Assembly: GCF_042646065.1 (NCBI RefSeq)
Contig: NZ_JBHRTA010000035.1
Coordinates: 12,049 to 76,048 of the forward strand
Source of the DNA: Parapedobacter deserti
GTDB lineage: Bacteria; Bacteroidota; Bacteroidia; Sphingobacteriales; Sphingobacteriaceae
DNA: 64,000 nucleotides
Direction: 5' to 3'
Positions within the stretch are counted from its first letter, which is position 1. Every line of letters begins with the position of its first letter. Made by a program: the position numbers and the translations under genes. Below are positions 1-9,260 of the stretch, piece after piece. The notes under the pieces are model-generated. The model worked only from the letters and a program-made list of their open reading frames with translations, did no database searches and had not been told where the DNA came from.

Positions 1-3000
1 AAACTTTTCCGTCGCCTGGTTCCTCAGGGGATCGCCAACGGTTTCTAGCTATCCCCAAGTTATTTGTCCGCCCAGTCATGGACATGGTCTGGTACATATT
101 TAACAACATGATCTCCGATCCCTGTACGCCTTGCACCATAAAGCTGAAATCAAAATTTCTGTAATCGAAGCTGTTTGTCATCCCGTACGTAAAATCAGGT
201 TGATAATTGCCCAAAATGGTGCGGTCATCAGCCGATATCACCCCGTCTCCGTTCACATCTTTTACTATCGGGTCGCCCGGCCTATCGGTAGGCAAGTGCG
301 GCATACTGTTTATCTGTTCCTGGGATTGGAAAACACCGTCGAAAACATATCCGTAGAAGTTACCCAGCGGTTTGCCGATTTCGGTGTAGTGGGTGTCGCC
401 AGCGTTGGAGTAAGCAGTTGAGAAAATGGGGTCACCGCTGGGGCCAAGCTCTAACACTTTGTTTCTGTTGAATGATATGTTAACGTCTGTCGACCATTTA
501 AGGGCCCCAACGAGATTGCGGGTGTTCAAACCTAATTCCACTCCCCTGTTTCTCACTTTACCGATGTTTTGCAGCGTGCTGGTTAACCCTACAATACTGG
601 GCACGGCGACCTGTAACAAAAGATCCGTATTCACTTTGTTATACACGTCGGCAATCAGGTTTATCCTGTTATTAAACAAACCCGCTTCAATTGCGACATC
701 GAACTGCCGCGACTTTTCCCATCCCAAAAGACTGTTGCTCATGGTTGAAGGGGCGATACCAGACACCTGTTTATTGCCGATGATATAATTGGTATAATTC
801 AACAAGCCGGCGAAGCCGTAATTTGAAATGTTGTTATTCCCGGATAAGCCATAACTAGCCCTTAATTTCAAAGAGCTAATCGGACGCACATTGAAAAAGC
901 GTTCATTAGAGATCATCCATCCGGCCGATACCGAGGGGAACACTCCCCATCGATTACCCGACCCGAAGCGCGAAGAGCCATCGGTCCGGATTGTAGACGT
1001 GGCAAAGTACCGATTGCTATAACTATAGTTTACCCGTCCCAGATACGAGAGTAGTGACCATTCCGCGCGTGTCGTATTAGCACTGGATACCTGCCCGGCA
1101 TTGAGTGTAGGCACCAGGTTGTTCGGGAAGTTTGTCGCTGATATGTATGCATAATTGTATTTGGCATTTTGCGCGGTAAACCCAGCCAACACATCAAATT
1201 TGTGGTTAGACCCCAATTCAAACGTATAATTAAGCGTGTTTTCCGAAAGCCAGTTAAACGATGTGTTATAATCGAATGACCCCGTCGCCGGGTTGGTAAA
1301 CCTGGAGTGCCCCGGGTTATCGGCCACGAAACTATCAAAGCTATTCATGAAGAAATTTTGCTCGGTCTTATTGTAATCAAAGCCCAGCAATGCTTTAAGG
1401 TAAAGGTTCGGAATTATCTCATAGTTTACGCTCGAGTTGATAACAGATCTGAAGGTGTTGTTTTTTCTATCGTACTCATTGATAAACGCCATCGGCGAGC
1501 GAGTTTCGGAAACGCCGTAACCAAATCCCTGGAACGAGGGGTAGCTCCCATCCTCGTTCTGAAGGCCCAAAAATCCGACACTATTGATCATCGTACCAAT
1601 GATGCCCTGGTTAAACTGTCCCTGATCTTCAACCAATTTATTGTTAACAAAACTTGTGTTTACGTTCGTTTCAATCTTAACGCGGTCGCTCACGGCATTC
1701 ATCAAATTGGCCCTAACGGAATACCGCTCAAACTTGGAACTTTTAATTACCCCTTCTTGCCCAAAGTAGCCTGCTGAGATGGAAAAAAGGTTTTTCTCAC
1801 TTCCCCCCTGTACCGACAGCTGGTGTTCCTGAGCTGGCGCCGTTTGGAAAATTGCGTCCTGCCAATCCGTTCGTATCCATTGTTCGGGCGTAAACAGATA
1901 AGGGGAAATCTGGTAAAGTGCTGGACGGGCGGAATTGGGGTCGTTCCGGTTTCCTCCCAAATATTCCCATGCGTTATTCCGCGCGTCCAGGGCAAACTCC
2001 ACATACTCTTCGGGGCTCATCAGGTCGAGCTTGACGCTCACCTGCTGGAGCCCATAAGAAGGATTATAAGCGATGCGCGTCTGACCCGAAACGCCCTTTT
2101 TCGTCGTTACGATTATCACGCCGTTAGCGCCCCTCGACCCATAGATCGACGTAGATGAAGCGTCTTTCAACACACTGATTGACTCAATATCCGACATGTT
2201 GAAGCTACTCAACGAAGCGGCATCTATCGGAAAACCATCGATGACATAAAGTGGCTCGTTGCCAGCTGTAATGGATCCGGTTCCCCGCACGCGGATGGAG
2301 GGCGCCGAGCCTGGCACGCCCGTAATTTGGCTTACCTGAACCCCTGGCATTTTTCCAATCATCCCCTCGGTAAATGTACTTGAGTTTGTTTTGCCCAATT
2401 CAGCGCCTGAAATAGTGGAAACCGAGCTTGTTATGTTTTCCTTCGTTTGTGTTCCGTACCCTACTACCACTACTTCATCCAGCCCGCCGACGCTTTGTTC
2501 CATCATAACGTTCAGGGTGGAAACGTTGCCGACCCCATGCTCTATTGTGTTGTAGCCGATAATAGAAAACACCAATGTACCTTCCGAGCCCGGTATATTA
2601 ATCGAGTAACGACCGTCTGATCCGGTGATGGTAACCGTGTTTGAGCCTTTTAATCTGACCGTCACCCCTTCAAGTGGATTAGCGTCGGCATCGTTGACGA
2701 TACCGTTAACGGAGCGCTGCAGGGCTTTCACGGGCTGTACACCGCGTGTAGCGGGTTGTGCTGGTGAAGTCGCGCGTCCAATCAAGATTGTATTTTCCCG
2801 GATGTCGTAAGTCAGCGCAAGGGGAGATAGTACATTGTCGAGAAATGTGTCAAGCGGCATCTGCTTTGCCGATACACTGACTTTAGTCTGATCGTCAAAG
2901 AAACGGGTGTTATAGATTACGTGGTGTCCCGTCTGCTTTTGTATGGTATTAAACACCTGTTTCAGCGTCTGTTCTTTTGCCTCCAGGGTGATGGTCTGCG

Positions 3001-3130
3001 AATAAGAAGCGGCGCTCAGATGAAGGCTCCCGATTACCGTAAAAATGGCTGATAACTTCATTACAAGCAGTGGCCTGATAAGTGGCCTACGCGCTAACCG
3101 TCGCCGTAGGCTATTGAAAATCATATACAT
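1..3130 (-). CDS. SusC/RagA-family TonB-linked outer membrane transporter with STN domain (partial, C-terminus off the window)
   Basis: The minus frame stays open from ATG at 3130 to the left edge, about 1043 codons, so the C-terminus and stop lie outside. The protein would sit in the outer membrane and import a glycan or peptide with TonB energy and a SusD lipoprotein. I read a signal peptide within residues 1-45 (a second start, MKLSAIF, is at about residue 24), an STN domain at about 46-115 that can signal to FecR, a carboxypeptidase-regulatory-like domain containing GSDGRYSINIPG, the junction DEVVVVGYGTQTKEN, a plug with SVLKDASSTSIYGSRGANGV, and the barrel. The STN domain and the upstream FecR and sigma genes fit a trans-envelope regulated transporter. 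Its SusD partner should lie just left of the window. The substrate cannot be read from the sequence. Confidence 0.93.
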   Translation of the reverse strand, partial: MYMIFNSLRRRLARRPLIRPLLVMKLSAIFTVIGSLHLSAASYSQTITLEAKEQTLKQVFNTIQKQTGHHVIYNTRFFDDQTKVSVSAKQMPLDTFLDNVLSPLALTYDIRENTILIGRATSPAQPATRGVQPVKALQRSVNGIVNDADANPLEGVTVRLKGSNTVTITGSDGRYSINIPGSEGTLVFSIIGYNTIEHGVGNVSTLNVMMEQSVGGLDEVVVVGYGTQTKENITSSVSTISGAELGKTNSSTFTEGMIGKMPGVQVSQITGVPGSAPSIRVRGTGSITAGNEPLYVIDGFPIDAASLSSFNMSDIESISVLKDASSTSIYGSRGANGVIIVTTKKGVSGQTRIAYNPSYGLQQVSVKLDLMSPEEYVEFALDARNNAWEYLGGNRNDPNSARPALYQISPYLFTPEQWIRTDWQDAIFQTAPAQEHQLSVQGGSEKNLFSISAGYFGQEGVIKSSKFERYSVRANLMNAVSDRVKIETNVNTSFVNNKLVEDQGQFNQGIIGTMINSVGFLGLQNEDGSYPSFQGFGYGVSETRSPMAFINEYDRKNNTFRSVINSSVNYEIIPNLYLKALLGFDYNKTEQNFFMNSFDSFVADNPGHSRFTNPATGSFDYNTSFNWLSENTLNYTFELGSNHKFDVLAGFTAQNAKYNYAYISATNFPNNLVPTLNAGQVSSANTTRAEWSLLSYLGRVNYSYSNRYFATSTIRTDGSSRFGSGNRWGVFPSVSAGWMISNERFFNVRPISSLKLRASYGLSGNNNISNYGFAGLLNYTNYIIGNKQVSGIAPSTMSNSLLGWEKSRQFDVAIEAGLFNNRINLIADVYNKVNTDLLLQVAVPSIVGLTSTLQNIGKVRNRGVELGLNTRNLVGALKWSTDVNISFNRNKVLELGPSGDPIFSTAYSNAGDTHYTEIGKPLGNFYGYVFDGVFQSQEQINSMPHLPTDRPGDPIVKDVNGDGVISADDRTILGNYQPDFTYGMTNSFDYRNFDFSFMVQGVQGSEIMLLNMYQTMSMTGRTNNLGIARNRWRSPEEPGDGKV

Positions 3131-3231
3131 GGTTAATTTTTAATACTACCAACCTAGATTATTGCTAAGTTTGCAGTGATGGATAATAAGTATTAGTTGT
3201 TCCTCAATTACTCAATACGTTATCTTAGTTG

Positions 3232-3261
3232 ACAGGGGAAGTGGTGGTACACTTTCCCTGT
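3232..3261. terminator. Hairpin between fecR-like and susC-like genes
   Basis: A 12-bp stem (one G-T pair) with a 6-nt loop, starting ACAGGGGAAGTG. A T-run follows on the plus strand (3263-3269), but the flanking genes are on the minus strand, where no T-run follows. It may act as an attenuator or RNA-processing site separating the regulator transcript from the transporter transcript, or it may stop antisense transcription. Confidence 0.4.
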
Positions 3262-3337
3262 ATTTTTTTACTGATACTAACTGGTGTCCTTATTGGTCAT
3301 ATCGTGGGTTGTTGAAGGTTAATGATTTATCTTTTCG

Positions 3338-4480
3338 CTATTTGATGACTAATTGGTTGCCCCGCAGTGTGTGCTTTATCTCCGAAACTCGAAGAAACTC
3401 CAGGACAGTTTGAAGCGTCACGTCGCGCGGCATGGTGCCGTTAAACCTATCGTTCGGAATGTGTTTCTCATAAACCACATCGATATCGTACCACCTGACC
3501 ATCATCTTCATCATGTCGGCCAGTGAAGTGTTGTCGAAGTGGAAATACCCTTCTTTCCACGCGATAAACGGTGCGACATCCACGTGTTGCTTAAAAACAT
3601 CACCGTCGGTCATGATGCTTTGCTCCTGGGGAGATAGCATCACGCTTTTTCGGGCGGATGAAGCCGTCAGTCGGACACGGCCTGTCACGAGTGTCGTATA
3701 GGTGCTGTTTTCATCCGGATAGGCCGAAACGTTAAATTCCGTGCCCAATACTTCGATTTCCTGTCCACGGCTCAGCACCTTAAAAGCACGCTCGGTATCG
3801 TGCGCGACGTCAAAATAGGCCTCGCCTTCCAGTTCCACTTCGCGGGATGGGCCAACGAATGCCGTGGGGTATCTTAGCGACGAGGCGGCATTCAACCATA
3901 CTTTCGTTCCATCCGGGAGTGTCACCTGGTATTGGCCGCCATTTGGGGTGGTGAGAAGCAGCATTTGCGGTTTCGCTGACAACTGATCCCGCCGGTTCTG
4001 GTGTGCCGTTATGATGTTTCCATCTCCGTAGGCAACCTGGTTGGCTCCAATAACCAATTCGTTTTGCTCACTGCTTAACTCGATGAGTCGCCCGTCGGCT
4101 AATCGCAGCACCGCCCGGTTTCCGCCGGGCAACACGTCGTCAATTAATGTTTCCACGCTGGCAGCTGCTGGTTTCTTTCCCGCACTGTGGCTCATATAGG
4201 CGATCAGCCCCCCACCCACGGTGAGCAGCAACACCGCTGCCGCGATATGGACCCACGGCTGCTGTTTTCTTATTGTTCGGTGGTGTAGCCGCTGGCGTAT
4301 CGCTTCAATATCATTGTTGAGATCGTCTGCCGATAAGGGCGATTCCTTGCCTGCGTCAAGTTGATTATACCCGTGTTCAACCCATGCGCGTTCTTCGTCC
4401 GTGCAGGTGCCGTCAACATAACGGCGCAAGATAATATGGATGTCTTTTCGTTCCATCGGGTAGGGGATTAATTGCCCCAT
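3338..4480 (-). CDS. FecR-family anti-sigma factor
   Basis: This 380-residue protein has the Bacteroidota FecR layout: a cytoplasmic N-terminal part (about 1-75) that would bind the sigma factor, one membrane segment at about 76-96 (IAAAVLLLTVGGGLIAYM), and a periplasmic FecR domain containing LPDGTKVWLNAASSLRYP and VELEGEAYFDVAHD. A DUF4974-like C-terminal domain ends FLRVSEIKHTLRGNQLVIK. The family relays an outer-membrane signal from the STN domain of a SusC protein to the sigma factor. An internal start at residue 9 (4456) is equally possible. It lies 68 bp downstream of the sigma gene and upstream of the SusC gene, the usual order for this three-gene signalling unit. Confidence 0.93.
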   Translation of the reverse strand: MGQLIPYPMERKDIHIILRRYVDGTCTDEERAWVEHGYNQLDAGKESPLSADDLNNDIEAIRQRLHHRTIRKQQPWVHIAAAVLLLTVGGGLIAYMSHSAGKKPAAASVETLIDDVLPGGNRAVLRLADGRLIELSSEQNELVIGANQVAYGDGNIITAHQNRRDQLSAKPQMLLLTTPNGGQYQVTLPDGTKVWLNAASSLRYPTAFVGPSREVELEGEAYFDVAHDTERAFKVLSRGQEIEVLGTEFNVSAYPDENSTYTTLVTGRVRLTASSARKSVMLSPQEQSIMTDGDVFKQHVDVAPFIAWKEGYFHFDNTSLADMMKMMVRWYDIDVVYEKHIPNDRFNGTMPRDVTLQTVLEFLRVSEIKHTLRGNQLVIK

Positions 4481-4548
4481 TCATAAGTAGAGTTTAACAA
4501 ACAGGGCTTAGGGTGTAGAAAAAAAAAGAAAAAAGTGTTTTAGGCCAA

Positions 4549-5133
4549 TTAGTAGAGCCCGAGTAATATGAAAATAGCCAGAAAATGGTTAAATTTGAGC
4601 CTCAAAACCTTAAGCGCGTTATTGATCTGCGTCTTTACCGTGGCGGGCGACAGTTCGAACGCTTCGGCAATTTCCTGGTGGCTAAGCTGCTGTTGCCTGC
4701 TCATCAGGAATATTTCGCGCATTTTTTTTGGTAGCCTTTCGGCCTCCGCCTTGATCAGTTGTTCCAGATCATTGGCTATCGTCATCTGGTCTGGGGTGGG
4801 CTGTTCGGGACGGGTATCCAATTCGTCCACCATTTCCTGCCATAGGGAGAGACGCTTGCTGCGCACCTCAAAGTTGATCACCTGATAGCGAAGCGCCGTG
4901 TAAAGGTAAGCCGAGCACTTACCTTCCAATTCAATTGTGTGGCGGCTACTCCAAAGCGAAGCGAATACATTGTGGATGAGGTCTTTGGCGGAATCCCTGT
5001 CGGCCAGGCGTTTGCAGGCGTGGAGGTATAGTGCGCCCGCATAACGATTATAAAGTTCAGTAAACGCGGCATCGTCGTCTGCGGAGATAAAGCAAACCAA
5101 CTCTTCATCAGTATATAATGCGTACTGCGGCAT
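4549..5133 (-). CDS. FecI-type ECF RNA polymerase sigma factor
   Basis: At 194 residues this matches the size of Bacteroidota ECF sigma factors. Region 2 is seen near residues 20-90 (AFTELYNRYAGALYLHA, AKDLIHNVFASLW) and region 4 near 125-180 (LPKKMREIFLMSRQQQLSHQ followed by EIAEAFELSPATVKTQI, a helix-turn-helix). The last eleven residues are strongly hydrophobic (FLAIFILLGLY), often seen in this group. It would direct RNA polymerase to the SusC/SusD operon when released by the adjacent FecR protein. It is the first gene of the minus-strand unit; the 411 bp upstream separate it from a divergent membrane-protein gene. Confidence 0.93.
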   Translation of the reverse strand: MPQYALYTDEELVCFISADDDAAFTELYNRYAGALYLHACKRLADRDSAKDLIHNVFASLWSSRHTIELEGKCSAYLYTALRYQVINFEVRSKRLSLWQEMVDELDTRPEQPTPDQMTIANDLEQLIKAEAERLPKKMREIFLMSRQQQLSHQEIAEAFELSPATVKTQINNALKVLRLKFNHFLAIFILLGLY

Positions 5134-5544
5134 TTATGTCGTCTATATTCAATAAAATTGCAGACTGGGCAGCATGGTAATTGGGTGCTCAATCCCCTTT
5201 GTACTTGTCGTGTTTTTAGGCCACAAAACTAACAGCGCAATGCGAACTTAAGATTACGCCACGGTTAATTATGGTTAGCGCAGGGCTGCCGATTTTTCGA
5301 TTTTGGGCGTAGCGGAACTCCGGGAAGATTACACATAGCCATCTCCGTTTCCCTCAACTAATACAAATACAAAAATTTCGATTGCACCTAAACGACCTAT
5401 ATTACCAGCAATGCATCAGTGCATAAGCAGTAATGGTTTTACAGGCTTTGTGGAGAAGTTAAATAACCGTGTGTGGTTATCCGAATACGTATGCGGCCAT
5501 ATCCATTGTGATGATGAAGGCCGAATTACTACTTTTGCGCAGAT
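5134..5544. other. Divergent intergenic region
   Basis: This 411-bp stretch separates the minus-strand sigma gene from the plus-strand YczE gene. I see no convincing gene in either strand. It must carry promoters for both directions; only the plus-strand one (5505-5537) can be recognised. Confidence 0.6.
5505..5537 (+). promoter_or_regulatory. Candidate Bacteroidota promoter for the YczE gene
   Basis: A TAnnTTTG-type -7 element (TACTTTTG) at 5530-5537 follows an ATTG at 5505-5508 by 21 nt, close to the known TTTG-N19-21-TAnnTTTG arrangement. Transcription would begin almost at the ATG at 5545, giving a leaderless or nearly leaderless mRNA unless the true start is downstream. Confidence 0.45.
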
Positions 5545-6198
5545 ATGGGAACCCTTCACAGCAAGGATAGCCTGCGAAATTGGCTGATACGCTATAGTTT
5601 TTTCTTTTTAGGGTTGGTGTGTTTCGGATTGGGCGTTGCCATTTCCGTCAAAATGCAGCATTTGGGCCTACATCCTTGGGACGTGCTGAATATCGCTCTC
5701 TTTGAGCGTTTTGGGCTTTCAATTGGCACTTGGACGGTTATTATTGGCTTTTTGTTAATAACGATCTCGCTGGTGGTCAGTCGAAAATATGTCAACCTCG
5801 GAACTTTTCTGAACGCTTTGCTTATCGGTCCTATTATGGATTTCTTTCTTTGGTTGGATATACTACCCGCTCCCACTTTTACCTGGACGGATTACCTGTG
5901 GTTGTTAGTAGGAATCGTAATAGTAGGCACTGGAGGAGGTTTGTACGTATCCGGCGGAATAGGTGCCGGCCCCCGTGATGGTTTCATGCTTTCCATGGCG
6001 GAGCGTACTAGGCTTTCCGTCAGCAAAGCGCGAATTATCGTTGAATGTGTTGTGTTGTTCGTGGGATACCTGCTGGGAGGCCCGGTGTTCCTTGTTACCT
6101 TTCTCTATACGTTTATCATGAGCCCCATTTTCCAGTATTCACTAAAGTTCTTTACGCAACTTAAGAACGAGCTGTGTGACCCGCTTCCGAGCCGTTGA
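5545..6198 (+). CDS. YczE/YitT-like integral membrane protein
   Basis: This 217-residue, very hydrophobic protein has about five membrane segments, starting near residue 14 (LIRYSFFFLGLVCFGLGVAI). Conserved features of the YczE group are the early HLGLHPWDVLNIALFE motif and the glycine-rich GTGGGLYVSGGIGAGPRDGF motif at about residues 128-150. The molecular role of the family is unsettled, so I give none. The gene stands alone between the sigma gene and a redoxin gene. Its last 49 codons and a few bases beyond (6052-6206) recur at 33595-33749, so the 3' end has been copied or displaced. Confidence 0.85.
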   Translation: MGTLHSKDSLRNWLIRYSFFFLGLVCFGLGVAISVKMQHLGLHPWDVLNIALFERFGLSIGTWTVIIGFLLITISLVVSRKYVNLGTFLNALLIGPIMDFFLWLDILPAPTFTWTDYLWLLVGIVIVGTGGGLYVSGGIGAGPRDGFMLSMAERTRLSVSKARIIVECVVLFVGYLLGGPVFLVTFLYTFIMSPIFQYSLKFFTQLKNELCDPLPSR

Positions 6199-6206
6199 GC
6201 GATATT
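6052..6206 (+). repeat. Direct repeat, copy 1 (3' end of YczE gene)
   Basis: 155 bp covering the last 49 codons and stop of the YczE gene match 33595-33749 in the same orientation. The first 132 bp are identical; five substitutions occur in the last 23 bp, around and after the stop. The copies are 27.5 kb apart. Confidence 0.95.
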
Positions 6207-6222
6207 CCGTTTATTATCTTTG
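6195..6222 (+). promoter_or_regulatory. Possible promoter for the redoxin gene
   Basis: TATCTTTG at 6215-6222 fits TAnnTTTG. A TTG at 6195-6197 lies 17 nt upstream, slightly close. The leader to the start at 6395 would be about 165 nt, in which I see no other feature. Confidence 0.3.
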
Positions 6223-6394
6223 CGAAGGCCGGATTGATGGTCTCGGTAGGTGCCGGGATGGACATCAACGCCGTTGTCTACAATGTTGATGCCCGCTTTT
6301 GGTATGATTTATGTGCGTCATTAGGCACACCAAGGGTTGAGGCTATCCTATTTACCTGAATTATTGATCGATGACAAATTTAAGTGTGTTTACT

Positions 6395-7585
6395 ATGAAA
6401 ACCTTACGAAATCTTACGGGGAAGGTCTTGTTTACCTCGGGGCTATTGATGGTGGTTGGTTTGCTGGCGGTGCGCGCTCAGGAAAAAATCACGGATTTAC
6501 AAATCGGTGATGCTGCACCTGATTTTGAACTGCTCGGTATTGACGGCAAGACGTATTCCTTGGCAGATTTCGCGGATGGGAAGTTGCTGATGGTTTTCTT
6601 TACCTCAAATCATTGCCCGACATCGCATGGAGTGGAAGAACGCTTATTGGCTTTTTTGGATGAGACGGATAAAAAGGATCTTTCTTTCGTGGCCATCAAT
6701 CCCAATCATCCGGATGGGTTAAGTATTGACGAACTTAGCTTTAGCATTTATAACGATGGGTACGAAGATATGATCCGTTATGCGGCAGATCGCGGATTCA
6801 CCTTCCCGTACTTATATGACGGCGAAACGCAAGACGTTGCCAGGGCTTACGGCTGCTTGGCCACACCGCATGTATTTATATTCGATGAACAGCGCAAATT
6901 GCGTTACAAAGGTCGTTTTGATGATTCGATGTATGCCGATGCCTCGACGGTAAAGTCGCCAGATGCCCGAAATGCGGTTCAGGCATTGTTGACTGGAAGA
7001 GAGGTACCTGTCGCGGTGACGCAACCCATGGGCTGCTCCACGAAATGGCGCAGTAAACAAGCCGGCATCCTCGAGCGGATGGCGCAATGGGATAAAACTC
7101 CCGTTGATGTAGCGCCGATCGATATCGATCAAGTTGCCGCGGTGCGCGCAAATGGCAGCAATAATTTCCGTTTGATCAATGTCTGGGCTACCTGGTGTGT
7201 CCCTTGCGTGGAGGAATTCCCGTTGTTGGTTTCCGCGGCAAGACGATTCGATTGGCGAAATTTTGATTTCATCACCATCAGTGTGGATCATAAAGACCAA
7301 AAAGAGGCGGTCAAAGCGTTTTTGGAGGGCCAAGGCGCAGGCTTGTCAGACCCAGGCCGTGGGCGAGTGCTTGAAGACGGCAGAACAACCAATAGCTACT
7401 TGTTTACTGGAGGCAATGCGGATGAGTTGATGAAGACGTTGGATGACCAATGGCAAGGAGGCGTTCCCTACACGGTCCTGGTGAATCCACAAGGTGAAGT
7501 GGTCTGGCGGAATCACGGGGTGGTGGAAGAAGAGGAAATGCTCAGGCAAATGGTGAATGCAATTGGTGCACATTATGTGCCCTAA
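6395..7585 (+). CDS. Two-domain thioredoxin-fold (redoxin) periplasmic protein
   Basis: I chose the ATG at 6395, not the in-frame ATG at 6371, because it begins a standard signal peptide (MKTLRN to AVRAQ). The 396-residue mature product has two thioredoxin folds. The first (about 35-205) is AhpC/TSA-like, with NHCPTSHG giving C74 and no second cysteine beside it, and ends at VTQPMGCSTKW. The second (about 240-396) carries WATWCVPC at 264-271 with a normal CxxC pair and the cis-proline segment GGVPYTVLVNP. It is likely a periplasmic thiol oxidoreductase; the partner is unknown. The last seven codons, the stop and 59 following bases recur at 9480-9562. Confidence 0.85.
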   Translation: MKTLRNLTGKVLFTSGLLMVVGLLAVRAQEKITDLQIGDAAPDFELLGIDGKTYSLADFADGKLLMVFFTSNHCPTSHGVEERLLAFLDETDKKDLSFVAINPNHPDGLSIDELSFSIYNDGYEDMIRYAADRGFTFPYLYDGETQDVARAYGCLATPHVFIFDEQRKLRYKGRFDDSMYADASTVKSPDARNAVQALLTGREVPVAVTQPMGCSTKWRSKQAGILERMAQWDKTPVDVAPIDIDQVAAVRANGSNNFRLINVWATWCVPCVEEFPLLVSAARRFDWRNFDFITISVDHKDQKEAVKAFLEGQGAGLSDPGRGRVLEDGRTTNSYLFTGGNADELMKTLDDQWQGGVPYTVLVNPQGEVVWRNHGVVEEEEMLRQMVNAIGAHYVP

Positions 7586-7644
7586 ATAGCGTTCTTCCCA
7601 CATCATCGCATTTCTTTCGAAGACGTGATCATCTAAAAATCGCT
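7562..7644 (+). repeat. 83-bp direct repeat, copy 1 (redoxin 3' end)
   Basis: 81 of 83 bases are identical to 9480-9562, same orientation, 1918 bp apart. The repeat includes the final codons and stop of the redoxin gene, and the two copies bracket the Fic gene and a small broken gene. This is the arrangement left when a segment inserts at a gene's 3' end and duplicates it. Confidence 0.95.
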
Positions 7645-7873
7645 TGAACCAAGAACAAAACGGCACTAACTGCCATTCCCATACGGGAGGAACCGTGTAG
7701 CTGTTTCAGGGGAGATTACAATCCGCTACCGGAGAATGCTGACGTGCATAAATTGTTGACCGAAATTAGAAATGACGCGTAAGGTTGTTTTTTCGGATAA
7801 TCGGGAAGGAGCAATTGGAACCTTTGGTTGGAAGTGTATTCCAGATTGCGAACGCATCACGTACGCTATTCGA

Positions 7874-7971
7874 TGCGGAGAATAAATGTTTTTATGTCCG
7901 CATACATTGCGGAGTATAACTTTTGAATGCGGAGAATATTGCCTATATTTGCCGTACAATTTGCGGAGAAT
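7874..7971 (+). promoter_or_regulatory. Promoter and four operator-like repeats upstream of the Fic gene
   Basis: A near-identical 10-mer TGCGGAGAAT occurs at 7874, 7908 (TGCGGAGTAT), 7928 and 7962, spaced 34, 20 and 34 bp. An inverted partial copy, TCCGCATAC, lies at 7897-7905. A promoter overlaps them: TTTG at 7922-7925, 18 nt, then TATATTTG at 7944-7951. The third repeat lies between the two promoter elements and the fourth abuts the ATG at 7970, so a protein bound there would block transcription. The C-terminal winged helix of the Fic protein is the obvious candidate (inference). Confidence 0.7.
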
Positions 7972-9070
7972 GTATATCCATCAATTACATCATTGGCCTG
8001 ATTTCACATGGAATGCGGATGAAATAGCCCCGCTCTTGGCAGCGGTACGCTTTAAACAGGGAAAGCTTTTGGGCTATATGGAGCACTTGGGTTTCGACTT
8101 AAAAGCTGAAGCGGTATTGCAGACCTTGACCCAGGACGTGGTTAAGTCCAGTGAGATCGAAGGGGAGTTGCTGGATGTTGACCAGGTACGGTCTTCCATA
8201 GCCCGTCGCCTTGGGCTGGATATTGTTGGCTTGGTGCCTTCGGATCGGCATGTCGATGGTGTGGTGGAGATGATGCTCGATGCCACACAACGGTATGATC
8301 ACCCGCTGGATGAAGAACGATTATTTGGCTGGCATGCCGCATTGTTTCCTACCGGTCGCAGCAGTATGCATCGTATTGTAGTAGGCGATTGGCGCAGGAA
8401 TACCAAGGACGATCCCATGCAAGTGGTGTCAGGGGCGATGGGCAGGGAGAAGGTACATTTTCAGGCACCCGATAGCGTGCAATTGCCGGTAGAGATGGAA
8501 CGTTTTTTAGCATGGTTCAATAGCGATATAGCCATCGATCCCATGTTAAAGGCCGCGGTTGCCCATCTTTGGTTTGTTACCATACACCCTTTCGAGGATG
8601 GCAACGGACGGATATCAAGGGCGATAGCGGACATGCAATTGGCAAGGGCGGACGGTAGCCCCCAACGTTTTTACAGCATGTCAGCTCAAATCAGGCAGGA
8701 GCGGAAGCACTATTATTCGGTATTGGAGAAAACCCAATCGGGTGATTTGGATATTACCGAATGGTTAAAGTGGTTTTTGGAATGTTTGGAGGGGGCAATT
8801 GATGCCTCGGATGTGGTGTTGGCTTCGGTGATGCGAAAAGCTAAACTATGGATGATGCCGGTAGCACAGACGTTCAATGACCGGCAACGATTGCTATTGA
8901 ATAAATTAATGGATGGGTTCGAGGGTAAGCTGACGTCATCTAAATGGGCAAAGATTGCTAAGTGCTCGCAGGATACAGCAACCCGTGATATACAAGACTT
9001 AGTCGTAAAGGGGATACTGGTCAAGGACGAAGCTGGGGGAAGGAGCACTAACTATTTGCTCACCGTATAG
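7970..9070 (+). CDS. DUF4172-Fic domain protein (class II Fic AMP-transferase, with winged helix)
   Basis: I chose ATG at 7970 because it follows the promoter and begins the family's typical MYIHQL; a longer frame from 7886 would read through the promoter. Of 366 residues, 1-90 resemble the DUF4172 domain and include SSEIEGE, whose S60xxxE64G65 is the inhibitory (S/T)xxxE(G/N) motif. The Fic core HPFEDGNGRISR at 206-217 has the catalytic histidine H206 and all the canonical DGNGR residues. Residues about 305-366 look like a winged helix. Such proteins transfer AMP to hydroxyl side chains and can act as toxins; the target here is unknown. No separate antitoxin gene is seen, consistent with the built-in inhibitory helix. 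Confidence 0.93.
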   Translation: MYIHQLHHWPDFTWNADEIAPLLAAVRFKQGKLLGYMEHLGFDLKAEAVLQTLTQDVVKSSEIEGELLDVDQVRSSIARRLGLDIVGLVPSDRHVDGVVEMMLDATQRYDHPLDEERLFGWHAALFPTGRSSMHRIVVGDWRRNTKDDPMQVVSGAMGREKVHFQAPDSVQLPVEMERFLAWFNSDIAIDPMLKAAVAHLWFVTIHPFEDGNGRISRAIADMQLARADGSPQRFYSMSAQIRQERKHYYSVLEKTQSGDLDITEWLKWFLECLEGAIDASDVVLASVMRKAKLWMMPVAQTFNDRQRLLLNKLMDGFEGKLTSSKWAKIAKCSQDTATRDIQDLVVKGILVKDEAGGRSTNYLLTV

Positions 9071-9260
9071 TATTACGGCTCCTATTTGTACCTATTATCA
9101 TAATTGATTCAATCAATACAAACTACACCCTGGAAAACCCGGACAGTCGGCAAGTAAGCGAATGTCTTGCGGAAAACCCCCGCTACAGAACCTCAGCCGC
9201 TGGATAAAATTGTGCAGACGGAAATGTCTTTACGGTTTCCTAGAATAATAGCAGTATAAA

